NCBI GenBank assembly: GCA_958510875.1
Contig: OY294071.1
Span: forward strand, 34,192,581-34,256,580
Length of the DNA stretch: 64,000 nt
From: Endomychus coccineus
Taxonomy: Eukaryota; Arthropoda; Insecta; Coleoptera; Endomychidae
Direction of reading: 5' to 3'
Shown: piece by piece, positions 24,560-36,974 of the stretch
Layout of the letters: every line of letters starts with the position of its first letter
How positions within the stretch are numbered: the first letter of the stretch is position 1
Position numbers and translations under genes: made by a program
Notes under the pieces: generated by a model
What the model was told of the DNA's origin: nothing
Databases searched by the model: none
What the model saw: only the letters and a program-made list of their open reading frames with translations

Positions 24560-27325
24560 GACATTACAATCCGTTCTACATCGTTCCGAATTTTGGTAAT
24601 CAATAAAATTCCCGGTATAATGCAACTGAAATAGGTACTAACATAGTTCTAAGATACCGTAAAATAAGTTCCAGCCCTTACTTCGAGTTAAAAAATTTCT
24701 GATGAGACTGTATTGCAATACGTTCACGAGGTGAGGAATTCGATTGGCAAGTTACTTTTATCCTTAGACGACGATTAGACGTTATACAGCGTTCCGAATC
24801 ATTGATTTTGGTAAATCTCCTAACTTATGACATCAATAAAATCATACTTTCGCGATATAATGCAACTAAAATTGGAAACAACATAGTTCTAAGATAACGA
24901 AGAATAAGTTCCAGCACTTACATCGAATTTAAAAAATTTATGAATTTTGCAAAATTTCATAAGGGGTTAAGTATGGAAAATAGGTAATTTTTTTCGACTT
25001 CATGAATTCTGATAAAACTGTGTTACAATACGTTCACGAGGGTGAGGAATTCGATTGGCAAGTTACTTTTATCCTTAGACGACGATCAGACGTTATACAG
25101 CGTTCCGAATCATTGATTTTGGTAAATCTCCTAACTTATGACATCAATAAAATCATACTTTCGCGATATAAGGCAACTAAAATTGGTACCAACATAGTTC
25201 TAAAATACCGTAGAATAAGTTCCAGCACTTACTTCGAATTTAAAAAAATTTATGAATTTTGCAAAATTTCATAAGGGGTTAAGTATGGAAAATAGGTAAT
25301 TTTTTTCGACTTCATGAATTCTGATAAAACTGTGTTACAATACGTTCACGAGGGTGAGGAATTCGATTGGCAAGTTACTTTTATCCTTAGACGACGATCA
25401 GACGTTATACAGCGTTCCGAATCATTGATTTTGGTAAATCTCCTAACTTATGACATCAATAAAATCTTACTTTCGCGATATAATGCAACTAAAATTGGAA
25501 ACAACATAGTTCTAAGATAACGAAGAATAAGTTCCAGCACTTACATCGAATTTAAAAAATTTATGAATTTTGCAAAATTTCATAAGGGGTACCTAATTAT
25601 GGAAAATAGGTCGACCTCATGGATTCTGATTTTACAATACGTTCACGAGGGTGAGGAATACAATTGGCAAGTTACTTTGATCCTTAGACGACGATCAGAC
25701 GTTATACAGCGTTCCGAATCATTGATTTTGGTAAATCTCCTAACTTATGACATCAATAAAATCATACTTTCGCGATATAATGCAACTAAAATTGGAAACA
25801 ACATAGTTCTAAGATAACGAAGAATAAGTTCCAGCACTTACATCAAATTTAAAAAATTTATGAATTTTGCAAAATTTCATAAGGGGTACCTAATTATGGA
25901 AAATAGGTCGACCTCATGGATTCTGATTTTACAATACGTTCACGAGGGTGAGGAATACAATTGGCAAGTTACTTTGATCCTTAGACGATGATCAGACGTT
26001 ATACAGCGTTCCGAATCATTGATTTTGGTAAATCTCCTAACTTATGACATCAATAAAATCATACTTTCGCGATATAATGCAACTAAAATTGGAAACAACA
26101 TAGTTCTAAGATAACGAAGAATAAGTTCCAGCACTTACATCGAATTTAAAAAATTTATGAATTTTGCAAAATTTCATAAGGGGTACCTAATTATGGAAAA
26201 AAGGTCGACCTCATGGATTCTGATTTTACAATACGTTCACGAGGGTGAGGAATACAATTGGCAAGTTACTTTGATCCTTAGACGACGATCAGACGTTATA
26301 CAGCGTTCCGAATCATTGATTTTGGTAAATCTCCTAACCTATGACATCAATAAAATCATACTTTCGCGATATAATGCAACTAAAATTGGAAACAACATAG
26401 TTCTAAGATAACGAAGAATAAGTTCCAGCACTTACATCGAATTTAAAAAATTTATGAATTTTGCAAAATTTCATAAGGGGTACCTAATTATGGAAAATAG
26501 GTCGACCTCATGGATTCTGATTTTACAATACGTTCACGAGGGTGAGGAATACAATTGGCAAGTTACTTTGATCCTTAGACGACGATCAGACGTTATACAG
26601 CGTTCCGAATCATTGATTTTGGTAAATCTCCTAACTTATGACATCAATAAAATCATACTTTCGCGATATAATGCAACTAAAATTGCAACAACATAGTTCT
26701 AAGATAACGAAGAATAAGTTCCAGCACTTACATCGAATTTAAAAAATTTATGAATTTTGCAAAATTTCATAAGGGGTACCTAATTATGGAAAATAGGTCG
26801 ACCTCATGGATTCTGATTTTACAATACGTTCACGAGGGTGAGGAATACAATTGGCAAGTTACTTTGATCCTTAGACGACGATCAGACGTTATACAGCGTT
26901 CCGAATCATTGATTTTGGTAAATCTCCTAACTTATGACATCAATAAAATCATACTTTCGCGATATAATGCAACTAAAATTGGAAACAACATAGTTCTAAG
27001 ATAACGAAGAATAAGTTCCAGCACTTACATCGAATTTAAAAAATTTATGAATTTTGCAAAATTTCATAAGGGGTACCTAATTATGGAAAATAGGTCTACC
27101 TCATGGATTCTGATTTTACAATACGTTCACGAGGGTGAGGAATACAATTGGCAAGTTACTTTGATCCTTAGACGACGATTAGGCGTTATACAGCGTTCCG
27201 AATCCTTTATTTTGGTAAATCTCCTAGCTTATGACCCCAATAAAATCATACTTTTGCGATATAATGCAACTAAAATTGGTACCAACATAGTTGTAAGAAA
27301 CCGCAGACATTTTTTAAGGTAAGTA
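24560..27325. repeat. Satellite array, ~297- and ~311-bp monomers, about nine units
   Basis: The landmark ATGAATTTTGCAAAATTTCA recurs at 24941, 25252, 25563, 25860, 26157, 26454, 26750 and 27047, giving spacings of 311, 311, 297, 297, 297, 296 and 297. The first and last units are partial and more diverged, as expected at array edges, and a decayed half-unit runs to about 27440. The 297-bp type lost 14-15 bp and gained GGGTACCTAATTATGG in place of GGGTTAAGTATGG. Six of the units keep an open frame of up to 84 codons, but every unit ends in a stop and the translation resembles nothing. The frame is most simply a by-product of near-identical units. Confidence 0.95.
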
Positions 27326-29394
27326 TTTAGTTCGACCTCATCGATTCAAGTGAAACGTTTACGTTTCAAGGGGTGAGAAATTCGATTCTAAAGTTACTTC
27401 TGACATTAGACGATGATGTGTAACAGCTACACAGTTATTCGGTACCCTGAACATTTATCATTTCTTGGTTTAAAACCCCAATAGGATATTACATAGAAAC
27501 TATTGAGCTAAATCTTTTTATGTTCAAACCAAAATAATATCTCATTCATTAACAAAACACTAGTCTTCTTCTAATGAATGATACTTAGCTTGTTCAACCA
27601 CTTCACTATATATGACGATACGGGTAGAAGATGAAATTTTGTTAGTCATAACGGCTGAAACTACTTATGAATACCTTATAGAAATGTAAGCAAAACAGAA
27701 TAGAAGCGTTGCAAAAAAGATCTACGTGAATACTGATGACGTTACCAAAATGAAAATGATAAAACAGAGTAAATTGGATAAACTAAGTTTACTTGTACTA
27801 GGATTTATGTTATTTGCTGATTATTGGTAAAACAGTGTTATCAGTTGTTGTTGACATCGATGAATCTGATCTTGCACAATACGAAAGAACAACTATTTGG
27901 AACTAATCGAAATTCTTCTTCTCCTTTGAAAATATTATGATTTGAATCTACATTTCTCATGTAAAATACTTGAAGAAACTGTAAAAGGTGATAATAACGA
28001 ATGAGAAAGAATTATGAACTAGAATTGTTACCCACTCATGTCAAGTGGATAATAAGTACATAAATAGGGGAAATACCATAGTTAACAAATATAATGTGAG
28101 ATTGTAGGCTCTGCAGGAAATCGGTAAACATTAGTTGTGTAACTCAAGATAAAAAGGGAAATAGGGCGCAAATTAACTGTTAAAAGGAATGAAATCGTGT
28201 AATGAGTGTACCACTGTCGACGGGCCACTGCATAACCATAAAGCGGGCTATGCAGTCTGTCTGACGTCATAGCCGACCTTGACGAAATAACTATTTGTCA
28301 ATCAGCCGTTGACCCTGTTATTGCCGCTTACAAGCAGACAAACTGAACTGCGCTGTACGTATGTACGCACGCGTATACTAACCTTGTATACATGCACTTG
28401 ATCTCCCATAATATCTAAATATATGTCTTTTATAACATTCTTTTGTTTTTATTTAGTAAGTAATCAAATCTTCAATGTTAAATGGATATATTTTATGGAC
28501 AGTTGTGATTCAAAACAAGTTTATATAAACAATTGTCTTTTTCTTCCAATGTTATTTAAATCATGAATTTATGGAGTGCATCCATAGACTTATGAACCAA
28601 ATATGCTGTAAACATGAGTTGAATGATTCATCAAGCGATTATTTTGTTCAACAGAAAATTATAAGCGACATAAACAAATAAAAATCGTTATCAAAATGCG
28701 CGGTAAATATTATTCCTCATTGGGAAAGATTATGAAAATGGGAAACGAAATGTTTCAATATGATGCATCATCTATGAAGTTGCAAATTGTTTTCCCTCCC
28801 TTTTGTAATATGACGCATTTGTAACAGCTCGAGAATAAATTACGTTGTAAGCTAAGCAAAAATGGTATCTCTATGGAGTTCGTTAAAATTAAAACTTTTG
28901 TTATATTTCGTCAATCTACAATTTCAACAAATGTAATTGGGAGTACTTTAGGCATGGTTTCAGGTTTCACTTCCATTTTTCAGAACCACATGCATTAGCT
29001 GATCTAATCCCACCAAATTCAGATCATATTTTTTTTCTTAAATCATAGGAGAAGATTGAATGGAAGGAAAATATAATAGCCCTTCCTGCAGACGTTTACA
29101 GAGAATTGGAGGCTCCCCAGAACAGGTTCCTGGAAAGCTTGATTTCTGGATAGATGTTTTATCACAGCGCCACGGAAACTGTTACAGGTGGCATCTCTAG
29201 GTCAGGTTGGTAGTGGAACTGAGTCAGCTGCAGTTCCAGTCTACTTGCTTTGTTTCCAAACAGGTTTGCTATAGGTTTTTGCTTATGTAAATACTCTTTT
29301 CCAGACTTTCTAATTTCTACTAAACCTATATCTGATAAGATTCAAGGTATTCACAGATCCCGAAAAAACTAACTATGCTTTATTCAGAGCTCAG
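27326..29394. other. No gene recognised
   Basis: AT-rich. After the decayed satellite edge (to about 27440) I see no coding or repeat signal that I can identify. Confidence 0.4.
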
Positions 29395-30290
29395 AAAATG
29401 TATTCTTCAATCACCAGCTTTGCAGCTAGTTTGAGAAGATCTTCAGGAGAGTGTGTTTTTAAAACTCTGACTGCACGAGAGGGAAACCTATAATGTTCGG
29501 AGAAGATAGTGTGTGAGCCAGCGGTGGAATGTTGAGAGAAGAGATAAGCATTCGAACTTTTCTTGAAGATTTGGAGGTTATAAGCATAGGGAAAGACCAC
29601 ACTAGGTGAGGAGTTCCCCAACTTCGCTGTAAAAAAATTAAGTCTGGTAGGAAGAAGTTCAGCAGCCCTCGAGCTTGGCAATGAAGGGGTGACTAGTTTG
29701 ACCTCGTCTGGTCCACCTATCTTGAATCTTTCGTGTTGGAACAACAGACGAGATTTCCGATGAACACCGACCATGAAAATATCTGTAGGAAAGGGAGAGA
29801 TCTCTCACCTTCCTACGATGTTCTAGAGAGATTAATGAACTAGTAAGTGTGACATCATCAATCAAATGGATATTGGATTCTGGATAGAATCCAAGAATTT
29901 CAGCGTATGTTTGGGAGCCGAACTCCAAATATTTGAACAGTACTCCAGGACAGGTCGAATCTATGCTTTGTGAGCGGTTTTCGCAATGAACCTCACATGG
30001 TTGTCTCATAAGAGTGTGATTGATGTTCGTGGTGATCTCGAGCATGGTTATGGAAGATTTCATAGGAGTAGTTGTACCTGACATCATCATATTAGGGATT
30101 GTGGAATCCACCTTCCTGGAGAGGACGCAAGCTTGAGTTTTGGTTGCATTAAGCTCTATTAGATTATCAGATCGCCAAATTTTTGCTAGATATCCATTAA
30201 TTGCAACAACCTGCTTCTGTTTCGCTCCTCTGGCTTCATTGGATGGTATAGGGGTTCTAGATGAGAATGCGGTATGGTCCGAAGAAGCAG
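29395..30290 (-). pseudogene. LINE A (jockey-like) C-terminal half
   Basis: On the minus strand this copy runs from just after the RT catalytic motif (HTAFSSRTPIPSNEARG) through CVLSRKVDSTIPNMMMSGTT and the late RT block (HLIDDVTLTSSLISLEHRRK, VRDLSLSYRYFHGRCSSE) to the C-terminus (FPYAYNLQIFKKSSNAYLFS). A deletion and substitutions near 29960 remove the usual FTSQQLLIIYK block. Two frames (29659-30312 and 29391-29774) overlap at a frameshift near 29700. This is the best source of the family's C-terminal sequence in the window. It is dead because the catalytic core is missing. Confidence 0.8.
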
Positions 30291-31689
30291 ATGAAAACAA
30301 TAAATGCAACATTTTTTATTCTTTGGCTTTCACAATTTGTCTACACTTATGATGGTGACTATATGGAATCATTAATGACTCAAGTGATCAGAACCGACGA
30401 TAGATAAGGGTAAGCCTTGAGCAAATTAAAAGGAGGTTGCAAACACTCACAAACATGCATAAAAAATCATTCCATCTTATCAGAATAATACTATAAATAT
30501 TTTTCTCAGAAATGATAAGTGATAATGATAATCAATTAGTCCATATTCAAACGAAGCAGAAACCAAACCAATTCACACAATTTTGCAACTGAGCATAACA
30601 GTAATGGCTATTTTCTTTAGAAAAAATCAACAGTAAACGGATGGTTTCAGCGTTTGTTTTGACATATTGCAAATCAACATGATCATGACAAATTACATGA
30701 ATACATTATACGCACTCATAGAGAAAACTCATTATTGAAACATGCCGCGTAATCATTCTCTTGGGAAGTATGATATAATTCAAGAATAGAACAAAAGATT
30801 CAACTCAAACAGCAGGATCAGATCGATTAAAACGATAATTTTCCATTGTTCAAATACTTGACCGGTTACAAGTTATATAATCAATATTTTGGAATAATAA
30901 ATGCAGTTGCTTTTTTTATTAGCCATTCTCACTCAAGGGGTAGTCTCTTCTAAACTGTTAGTCAAACATGTGGGGAGTTAAGGGTATGTTTTCCACATGG
31001 AATAGCATTTTGGAAGGATCAAATTCGAGTGAAGCTAACAGAAAAAAATCTTTGCCTTATCATATGATATAATTTGGCATAGAATCAAATGTGCTTCAGA
31101 CTCATAACTCAATTGTGTAGAATGTCTTCATCAATAGTTGAGAATAGAATAGATAGGTGCGGTATGTGATAATTTGACATCAAGATAATGGAGTAACTTG
31201 GTAGGCCAAGATCACATAATTATGCCCCCTCAAGAAATGGATACTTAGTAATACATGTTATTCAATCCCAGGCAAAATCATTGTTATTCTGTAAGAAGTA
31301 CTTAAGTATATGATTTTGCATATTATGTAGGTAAGCCATTTAAAAACGTATTTGAGAAGGTTGCAAGGGTGTGTTGAGGAGGGGCATCAATAACGGTACT
31401 TCTATAAAATAGTATATATTTCCAAGGGAGATATACAGATAATAAACCTTGACATTTTGATTATTGGAGCATAGGAAATAGCACGCTTAATGTCAATTAC
31501 TGATTACAGATGATAACAGAAGTATTGCGTAACGATTTGTAATCTGTAAATTCTTTGTTATCTTCGTCTTAGTCGATAAATACCTGACGTGAAATGTGAC
31601 GAAAATATGTATATCAAAAACCGTTATCGGCATATCTATGAAAAATTTGAAGCAAATCGTCAGGGACACCAACATTAAAGGAACTGAAC
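30291..31689. other. No gene recognised
   Basis: AT-rich with no recognisable coding potential or repeat. Confidence 0.4.
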
Positions 31690-32250
31690 AAGAATATTAC
31701 GGTTACCCTCATATGGATCCCGAGACACACCGCAGTGCGAGGGAACGAATAAGCAGACGGACTCACAAGAAAAACGGGCCGAAACACTATTCCTGGGACC
31801 TGAATCCTTCTGCGGAATAAGCGCCAACTCAATACTGGAAGAACTCAAGAAAGAAGTACACAAACACTAAACACTAAATAGGATTGAGGCAGGCAAATCT
31901 ACTTCTGGAAAAGTATAATCCGAAGACTGCATCAACCTGCGAAAAAATAAGCTCGGAGTAACGAACAGGGCACTGCCCGTTGAAACAACACCTTAAGAAG
32001 CTCGGATTAGTAGAGGAAGAAGAGGTTCTGCTAAGAGAAGGACGAAACTTCTATCCACAATCTCGCAGAATACAGTACCTTGCAAAACCCAATGGCACGG
32101 CACCTAGGAGCATACCAAATAGAAGAGGGATATTCACCTAACTCGAAGCCATCGTACATTCTAAATGTCCTTAGAGCTGTCGCATTGGAGGAACTATTGT
32201 AGTCGTTGAAACAACCTGAACGGCCCAGCAGCAGACACAATAGATATATT
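31690..32250 (+). pseudogene. LINE C (RNase H-bearing) C-terminal fragment
   Basis: Plus-strand frames interrupted by stops show the end of an RNase H domain (VTLIWIPRHTAVRGNE, then ADGLTRK; the family pattern is WxPGHxxxxGNExADxLAR) and a damaged zinc knuckle (EKDETSIHNLAEYSTLQNP; pattern EExETxxHILxECxAL). The final LGAYQIEE block matches the second LINE C copy at 35.99 kb (LGEHQIEE). It ends near 32250, about 25 bp before the fold-back element at 32275. Dead. Confidence 0.72.
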
Positions 32251-32274
32251 AAGGTCGCAGTATACAAATATATT

Positions 32275-35200
32275 CCGGGTGGGCCAATCAAAACGAAACA
32301 CGGCCGATATCTCATATACCGTTCGTTTTAAAAAAAATCGCTCGGACCTGTCGATTTTTATTTTCCGGGGAAAAGATTTTGCCCATATCATCAACCATGT
32401 AACTTTCAACCTCTCGCGGGGGTGAGCTTTAACCCCAAAATCTTGAATAGGAATAGGGGTCGAGTGGTATCTTATTTTGAAGGTAATCGAATTCTCTGTT
32501 TCACGCATCTTACTTTCACAAATTTGATGTAGCCGTTTTTGAGAAAATGAGGGAACAACAATGAAAACAAAACGATTTCTCAATAATTATTGCTCAATGA
32601 AAAAATGTTAAAACCCCTTAATTTTTATCTCGGAGAAGAAGATATTTGTGTATAATTTTCAACTCCCCGCAGGGGTGAGCTTCTTGTGATACCATATTTC
32701 AATGGTCATTAAATTCTCTTTTCAGTAAATCCAACATAATTTATTAACTTTAATTTCTCTTTATTATTTATTTTAATAACGAAATGGTTTATACATTCCT
32801 CAATCCATTTACCAGTGACAAAAGGTGATGTGAATTCTAATTTTATCGTTCGAAGAAAAAAGTACTTCATTTTATCTGCTGTGGAATTCTGTTTTTGTAA
32901 TGAATTTATAAATTTTGCAGTTCCTTAGAAGTTCCGAGTATTTACATTCAAATTATTTCAATTTAGTATCTCGCAGGGTTTTGTCTGTGACTAAACTTTT
33001 AGTCCAGGCAACGAACCGAAAAAAAAATATAGTAAGCTAGAATTTCAATTTTTTTTCGCATTTTGTTCCTAATATCCCATAGATCATTCATGACTATCGA
33101 GACCGTTGGGGTCGACCTTTCTACCTCCCCAAAACGGGGTTTCAACCCCCCAGAGGATCATTCTTATAAAAACAATCCAAAATCAATGAATTAATAGCCG
33201 AAAATGACCCCTAGTATGTTTTTTGGGTCGCTGATCACGATTCCGCAATTAGTTTTCTCGGAAAACTCCCTCCAGAATGGAAATTTGGAAAATTTATATA
33301 TAATATATAATTTATAATTTTGTTGCAAAAATTACCTCTAGTAGGTTTTTTGGGTCGTTGATCACGCTTCCGCTTTTATTTTTCCTAAAAAACTCTCTCC
33401 AGGTGGAAAATTCGGGGAATTTGAGATTTTCCTGAGACGGTTATGAATAATAAAGTATAATTTTGTTACAAAAATTACCTCTAGTAGGTTTTTTGGGTCG
33501 CTGATCACGATTCCGCTGTTATTTTCCCCGAAAAACTTTCTCCAGATGGAAAATTCGGGAAATTTGAGATTTTCCTGAGACGGTTATGAATAATAAAGTA
33601 TAATTTTGTTGCAAAAACTACCTCTAGTAGGTTTTTTGGGTCGTTTATCACGCTTCCGCTGTTATTTTCCCTAAAAAACTCTCTCCAAATGGAAAATTCG
33701 GGAAATTTGAGATTTTCCTGAGACGTTTATGAATAATAAAGTATAATTTTGTTACAAAAATTACCTCTAGTAGGTTTTTTTGGTCGCTGATCATGATTCC
33801 GCTGTTATTTTTCCCAAAAAACACTCTCCAGACTGAAAATTCGGGAAATTTGAGATTTTCCTGAGACGGCTATGGATGACCTCTAGTCATTTTTGCAACA
33901 AAATTATACTTTATTATTCGTAACAGCGGAATCATGATCAGCGACCCAAAAAACCTAATAGAGGTCAGTTTTGCAACAAAATTATACTTTATTATTCATA
34001 ACCGTCTCAGGAAAATCTCAAATTTCCCGAATGTTCACTCTGGAGAGAGTCTTTTGGGGAAAATAATAGCGGAATCGTGATCAGCGACCCAAAAAATCTA
34101 CTAGAGGTCATTTTTGCAACAAAATTATAAATTATACATTATACAGGGTGAGTCCGTTTTTTGTAGACAAACTGCAACAGGAGATAAAACAAGTGTTTGC
34201 AAGGATAAAAGTTCCTATAAACATATGTCGTAGAAGCCTTCGTTTTAGAGATACAGGGTGTTGAAATTGAAAAAAAAATTTCGTTTTTTGCGAATATCTC
34301 CGGAACCGTTTATGGTACAAAAGACAGCTTTTGTAACTATTTTTTACTCAAAATGAGCTATGTTCTGTGCGATAAAAAAAATTTTTTACTCTCAATTGGT
34401 GAAGATTTTGAAGGGGTAGTGGGGATTTTTCTCCCCAACTTCTACGCCACTAGAAAAAGTACGGTTTTGAGACAACCATTTGAACCGCCAATGTTTTCTA
34501 TACAAAAAAGGTACTCTTGGTCATAAGCTCTAAAGTTGAATGTTGAAAAACATGGTAAATTCTTACTAATTAAACAAAATTTATTCAAACGTTAGAACAA
34601 GTAACAAAACCAAAGGATTGACCATGTTTTTTCTAAATGGGACTGCTAATCGTCACAATTGTCGATATTGGTCGAAAAGCCACATCTATTCCATGTTCAC
34701 ATTCAACATCCTGAGAAATTAAATTTCTGGGTTGAAATTTATGACGATTGTTTAATTGGTCCTTTTTTCTCCCAGGAAATCTAAATGGAGAAATGTATCT
34801 GCAATCTGCAGATTCTACTTGATTCTTAAAAATTGTTAGGCCGTGAAAAGACATTTTGATGACCTTTGAATTATTGTGGTATCATTTGACTTTTAATCCC
34901 ATTTTAATTTAAGGGTTGAAGCTTACCTCTGCGGGAGGTTGGAGAGGCAAAGTTAAAAATAAACGAAAAAAAATTTTTCTCGCTATAAAATTCAACGGAT
35001 CTCAACATTTTTTCAGCGAGCAATAATTTTTTTTTCATTGTTCTTTCCTTATTTTTTCAAAACCGGCTCTATTAAATTTGTAAAACTAAAATGCGTTGAA
35101 CAGAGAATTTGATTACCTTTAAAATAAGGTATCACTCGACCCCTATTCCCACTCAAAATTTTGGGGTTGAAGTTCACCTCCCCGAGGGTTGAAAGTTACA

Positions 35201-35321
35201 AGGTTGATGATATGAGCAAAATTTTTCCCCGGGAAATAAAAATCGATGGGTCCGAGCGATTTTTTTTAAACGAACGGTATATGAGATATCGGCCGTGTTT
35301 CGTTTTGATTGGCCCACCCGG
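32275..35321. mobile_element. Fold-back DNA element, 3,047 bp, with ~460-bp terminal inverted repeats
   Basis: The left end (CCGGGTGGGCCAATCAAAAC) is repeated, inverted, at the right end (up to 35321). The match continues collinearly for about 460 bp (32275-32735 against about 34860-35321), with scattered substitutions and small indels. Within each arm a motif of the form CAAC(C/T)(C/T)CxCGxGGGTGAGCTT occurs twice, so the arms are themselves built of diverged sub-repeats. The centre holds a 143-bp repeat array and a segment beginning ACAGGGTGAGTCC (34143). No transposase is encoded, so the element is non-autonomous. I do not see a clear target duplication. Confidence 0.8.
33195..34135. repeat. 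143-bp tandem repeat array that turns back on itself
   Basis: The block CTCTAGTAGGTTTTTTGGGT recurs with a 143-bp period (near 33341, 33484, 33627 and 33770), with a diverged unit before the first. From about 33880 the same units continue in the opposite orientation (ACCCAAAAAACCTAATAGAG at 33950 and a second inverted unit to 34135). Each monomer carries the conserved line TCGCTGATCACGATTCCGC. The array is therefore a large imperfect palindrome in the core of the fold-back element. Confidence 0.88.
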
Positions 35322-35344
35322 TATACACATAATACAATACAATA

Positions 35345-36150
35345 GACCAGCATTTGTTCCTAGCCAAAAAAGCCGTAATGGAGTGCAGGAAGTTTGGAAA
35401 AACAACTGGGGTGTAAGCTAAGGACCCTGCAGTAAATATATTAATATGGTGATAAAGACAACATATAGACTGACCGGAGAAAGAATCACCAAAGGCAAGT
35501 ACCCACCCCTCCCAGGTAATCAGCAAACCTGGGACATCCCACAAGATAAGATGATGAAAGTATAGCTTTATGGAAGAATCTAGCACAACACTAAGTTGCA
35601 AAAGTAAATGGGACAAAGACAACAGAAAAGCTATTGCGTGATACACAGATGGCTGTAAAACAACAAAAGGAGCTGGAATGGGGGTATATGGGGTTGGAAC
35701 TGAATACTTCGATGAATCTCCGAGTACCTTCCAAGTAGAAATTCACTAATTCACTTCAAGAAAGCAGTAGAAAAAAATGATCCTATTACTAAATAGGACT
35801 ACAAGGATTGAGGCAGGCAAAGATAATCATGAATAAACAGGACTAACAAGAATTATCTCAGTGCACTGCTGCTTGAAAGGATTCCTCAAGAAACTCGGAT
35901 CAGTACAGGAAGAAGCTTGCGAAGAAAAAGAGGAAACTTCGATGCATATTCTTTTGGAATGCATTAGCCTGCAAAACACAAGGGGCATGCCACCTGGGAG
36001 AGCATCAAATCGAAGAGGAATATTTGCTTAACCTGGAACCATCCGATATCTTGTACATTCTTAAAGCCATGTGACCCATGTCCTCCCTAACAAACTGTTG
36101 GACTTTGTGTGAACAAATTTAATAGCCGCTGATTGAACATCGAAGACGCT
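35345..36150 (+). pseudogene. LINE C (RNase H-bearing) fragment: RT end, RNase H, zinc knuckle
   Basis: The order is: end of RT (LAKKAVMECRKF..WKNNWGVS, typical of the ACRRxxGKTWGL region), an RNase H start (YTDGCKTTKGAGMGVYG, with the catalytic Asp of the TDGS motif), then after a deletion the region RIEAGK and the zinc knuckle (EEKEETSMHILLECISLQN). Numerous stops and frameshifts are present. It has the same orientation as the copy at 31.69 kb, and both include the C-terminal knuckle. They are therefore two separate insertions, not one element split by the fold-back element between them. Confidence 0.72.
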
Positions 36151-36686
36151 CCAAGTTAACATTGTTTTGGTTGACAGGCGATTGAAGGTACCCTGGGTAG
36201 CAGAGACACTGGGAATCTCACATGAGTAAACCAACTTCATTTTGAATGTACAATTGCATCAGTTTTAGGAGATCCAAGAGAAATTACCCTCTTTGTAAAG
36301 GAAAAACTATATATTGCAGTACTTTTGGAGGAATTAAAGAATGCTTCCATTCCTCCATGAGCAAACCAGGACACTCAGCAAAATTTGGTTCAACTGAGGT
36401 TTAAAATGCTTCCGAATCCACCCAATTTATCTGATTCACCCCTACCCCCCCTCATAGATTGATATCTGAAATTCACATAAATAGCTAGGCCAATGAGACA
36501 TGCAGGTCATTTGAAGGAACGATGAAGGACATAAAACACAATTTGAGGAGATTTGAGAAACCAACATATGTAGTGAATTAAGAAATAATTCGTGCATCAG
36601 GATAATTATTATCCAATATTCTGAGAATTGCTCTTCCTTTGACAGACAAAGGAAAAGATCACTTTGGTATAGGTCTAACTGATCAT
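36151..36686. other. No gene recognised
   Basis: The first part is probably the 3' untranslated region of LINE C (to about 36230). The rest shows nothing. Confidence 0.35.
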
Positions 36687-36858
36687 TTAGGATACTGTTA
36701 TAAGAGTTTTGACTTTATTTATTTATTTATTTATTTAATATCCCTACAGTTCTTAGAAAAAAAAACAATTACAGAGAATTTACTAAACCTAACCATCTAA
36801 GAACTGTAGGGATATTAAATAAATAAATAAAGTCAAAACTCCTATAATAGTATCCTAA
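36687..36858. repeat. Hairpin of two inverted (TTTA)n-tailed ends
   Basis: 36687-36757 and 36796-36858 are inverted copies sharing TTAGGATACT, a TTTA-repeat core and AATATCCCTACAGTTCTTAGA; the left arm has two more TTTA units. The loop is 38 bp. The inner sequence CTGTAGGGATATT followed by AAAT repeats looks like a LINE/SINE 3' tail facing outward on each side. This may be two inverted 3' ends, or a fold-back element carrying the tail sequence. Confidence 0.7.
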
Positions 36859-36974
36859 GTGTATAATATGCAAATTGTGATAAATAAAATATAACAATTC
36901 CTAATCACCCAAGTTTAATCTAAATACAGCAATAGCATCAGCAAAAATTCAACGATTATTACATGAAATAATCA

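Noticed and set aside
24690..24700. CTGATGAG in the first satellite unit as a hammerhead core
   Set aside because: No GAAA box follows a stem at the right place, and later monomers change the box to CTGATAAA or CTGATTTT.
24560..27325. CRISPR-like regular repeats
   Set aside because: Monomers of ~300 bp directly abut each other with no unique spacers; this is a eukaryotic satellite.
29659..30312. A 217-codon host protein
   Set aside because: Blocks match the LINE A copies at 2.1, 13 and 51 kb; it is post-catalytic RT with a frameshift.
31690..36150. A single LINE C split by the fold-back element
   Set aside because: Both pieces contain the C-terminal knuckle region, so their contents overlap instead of being complementary.
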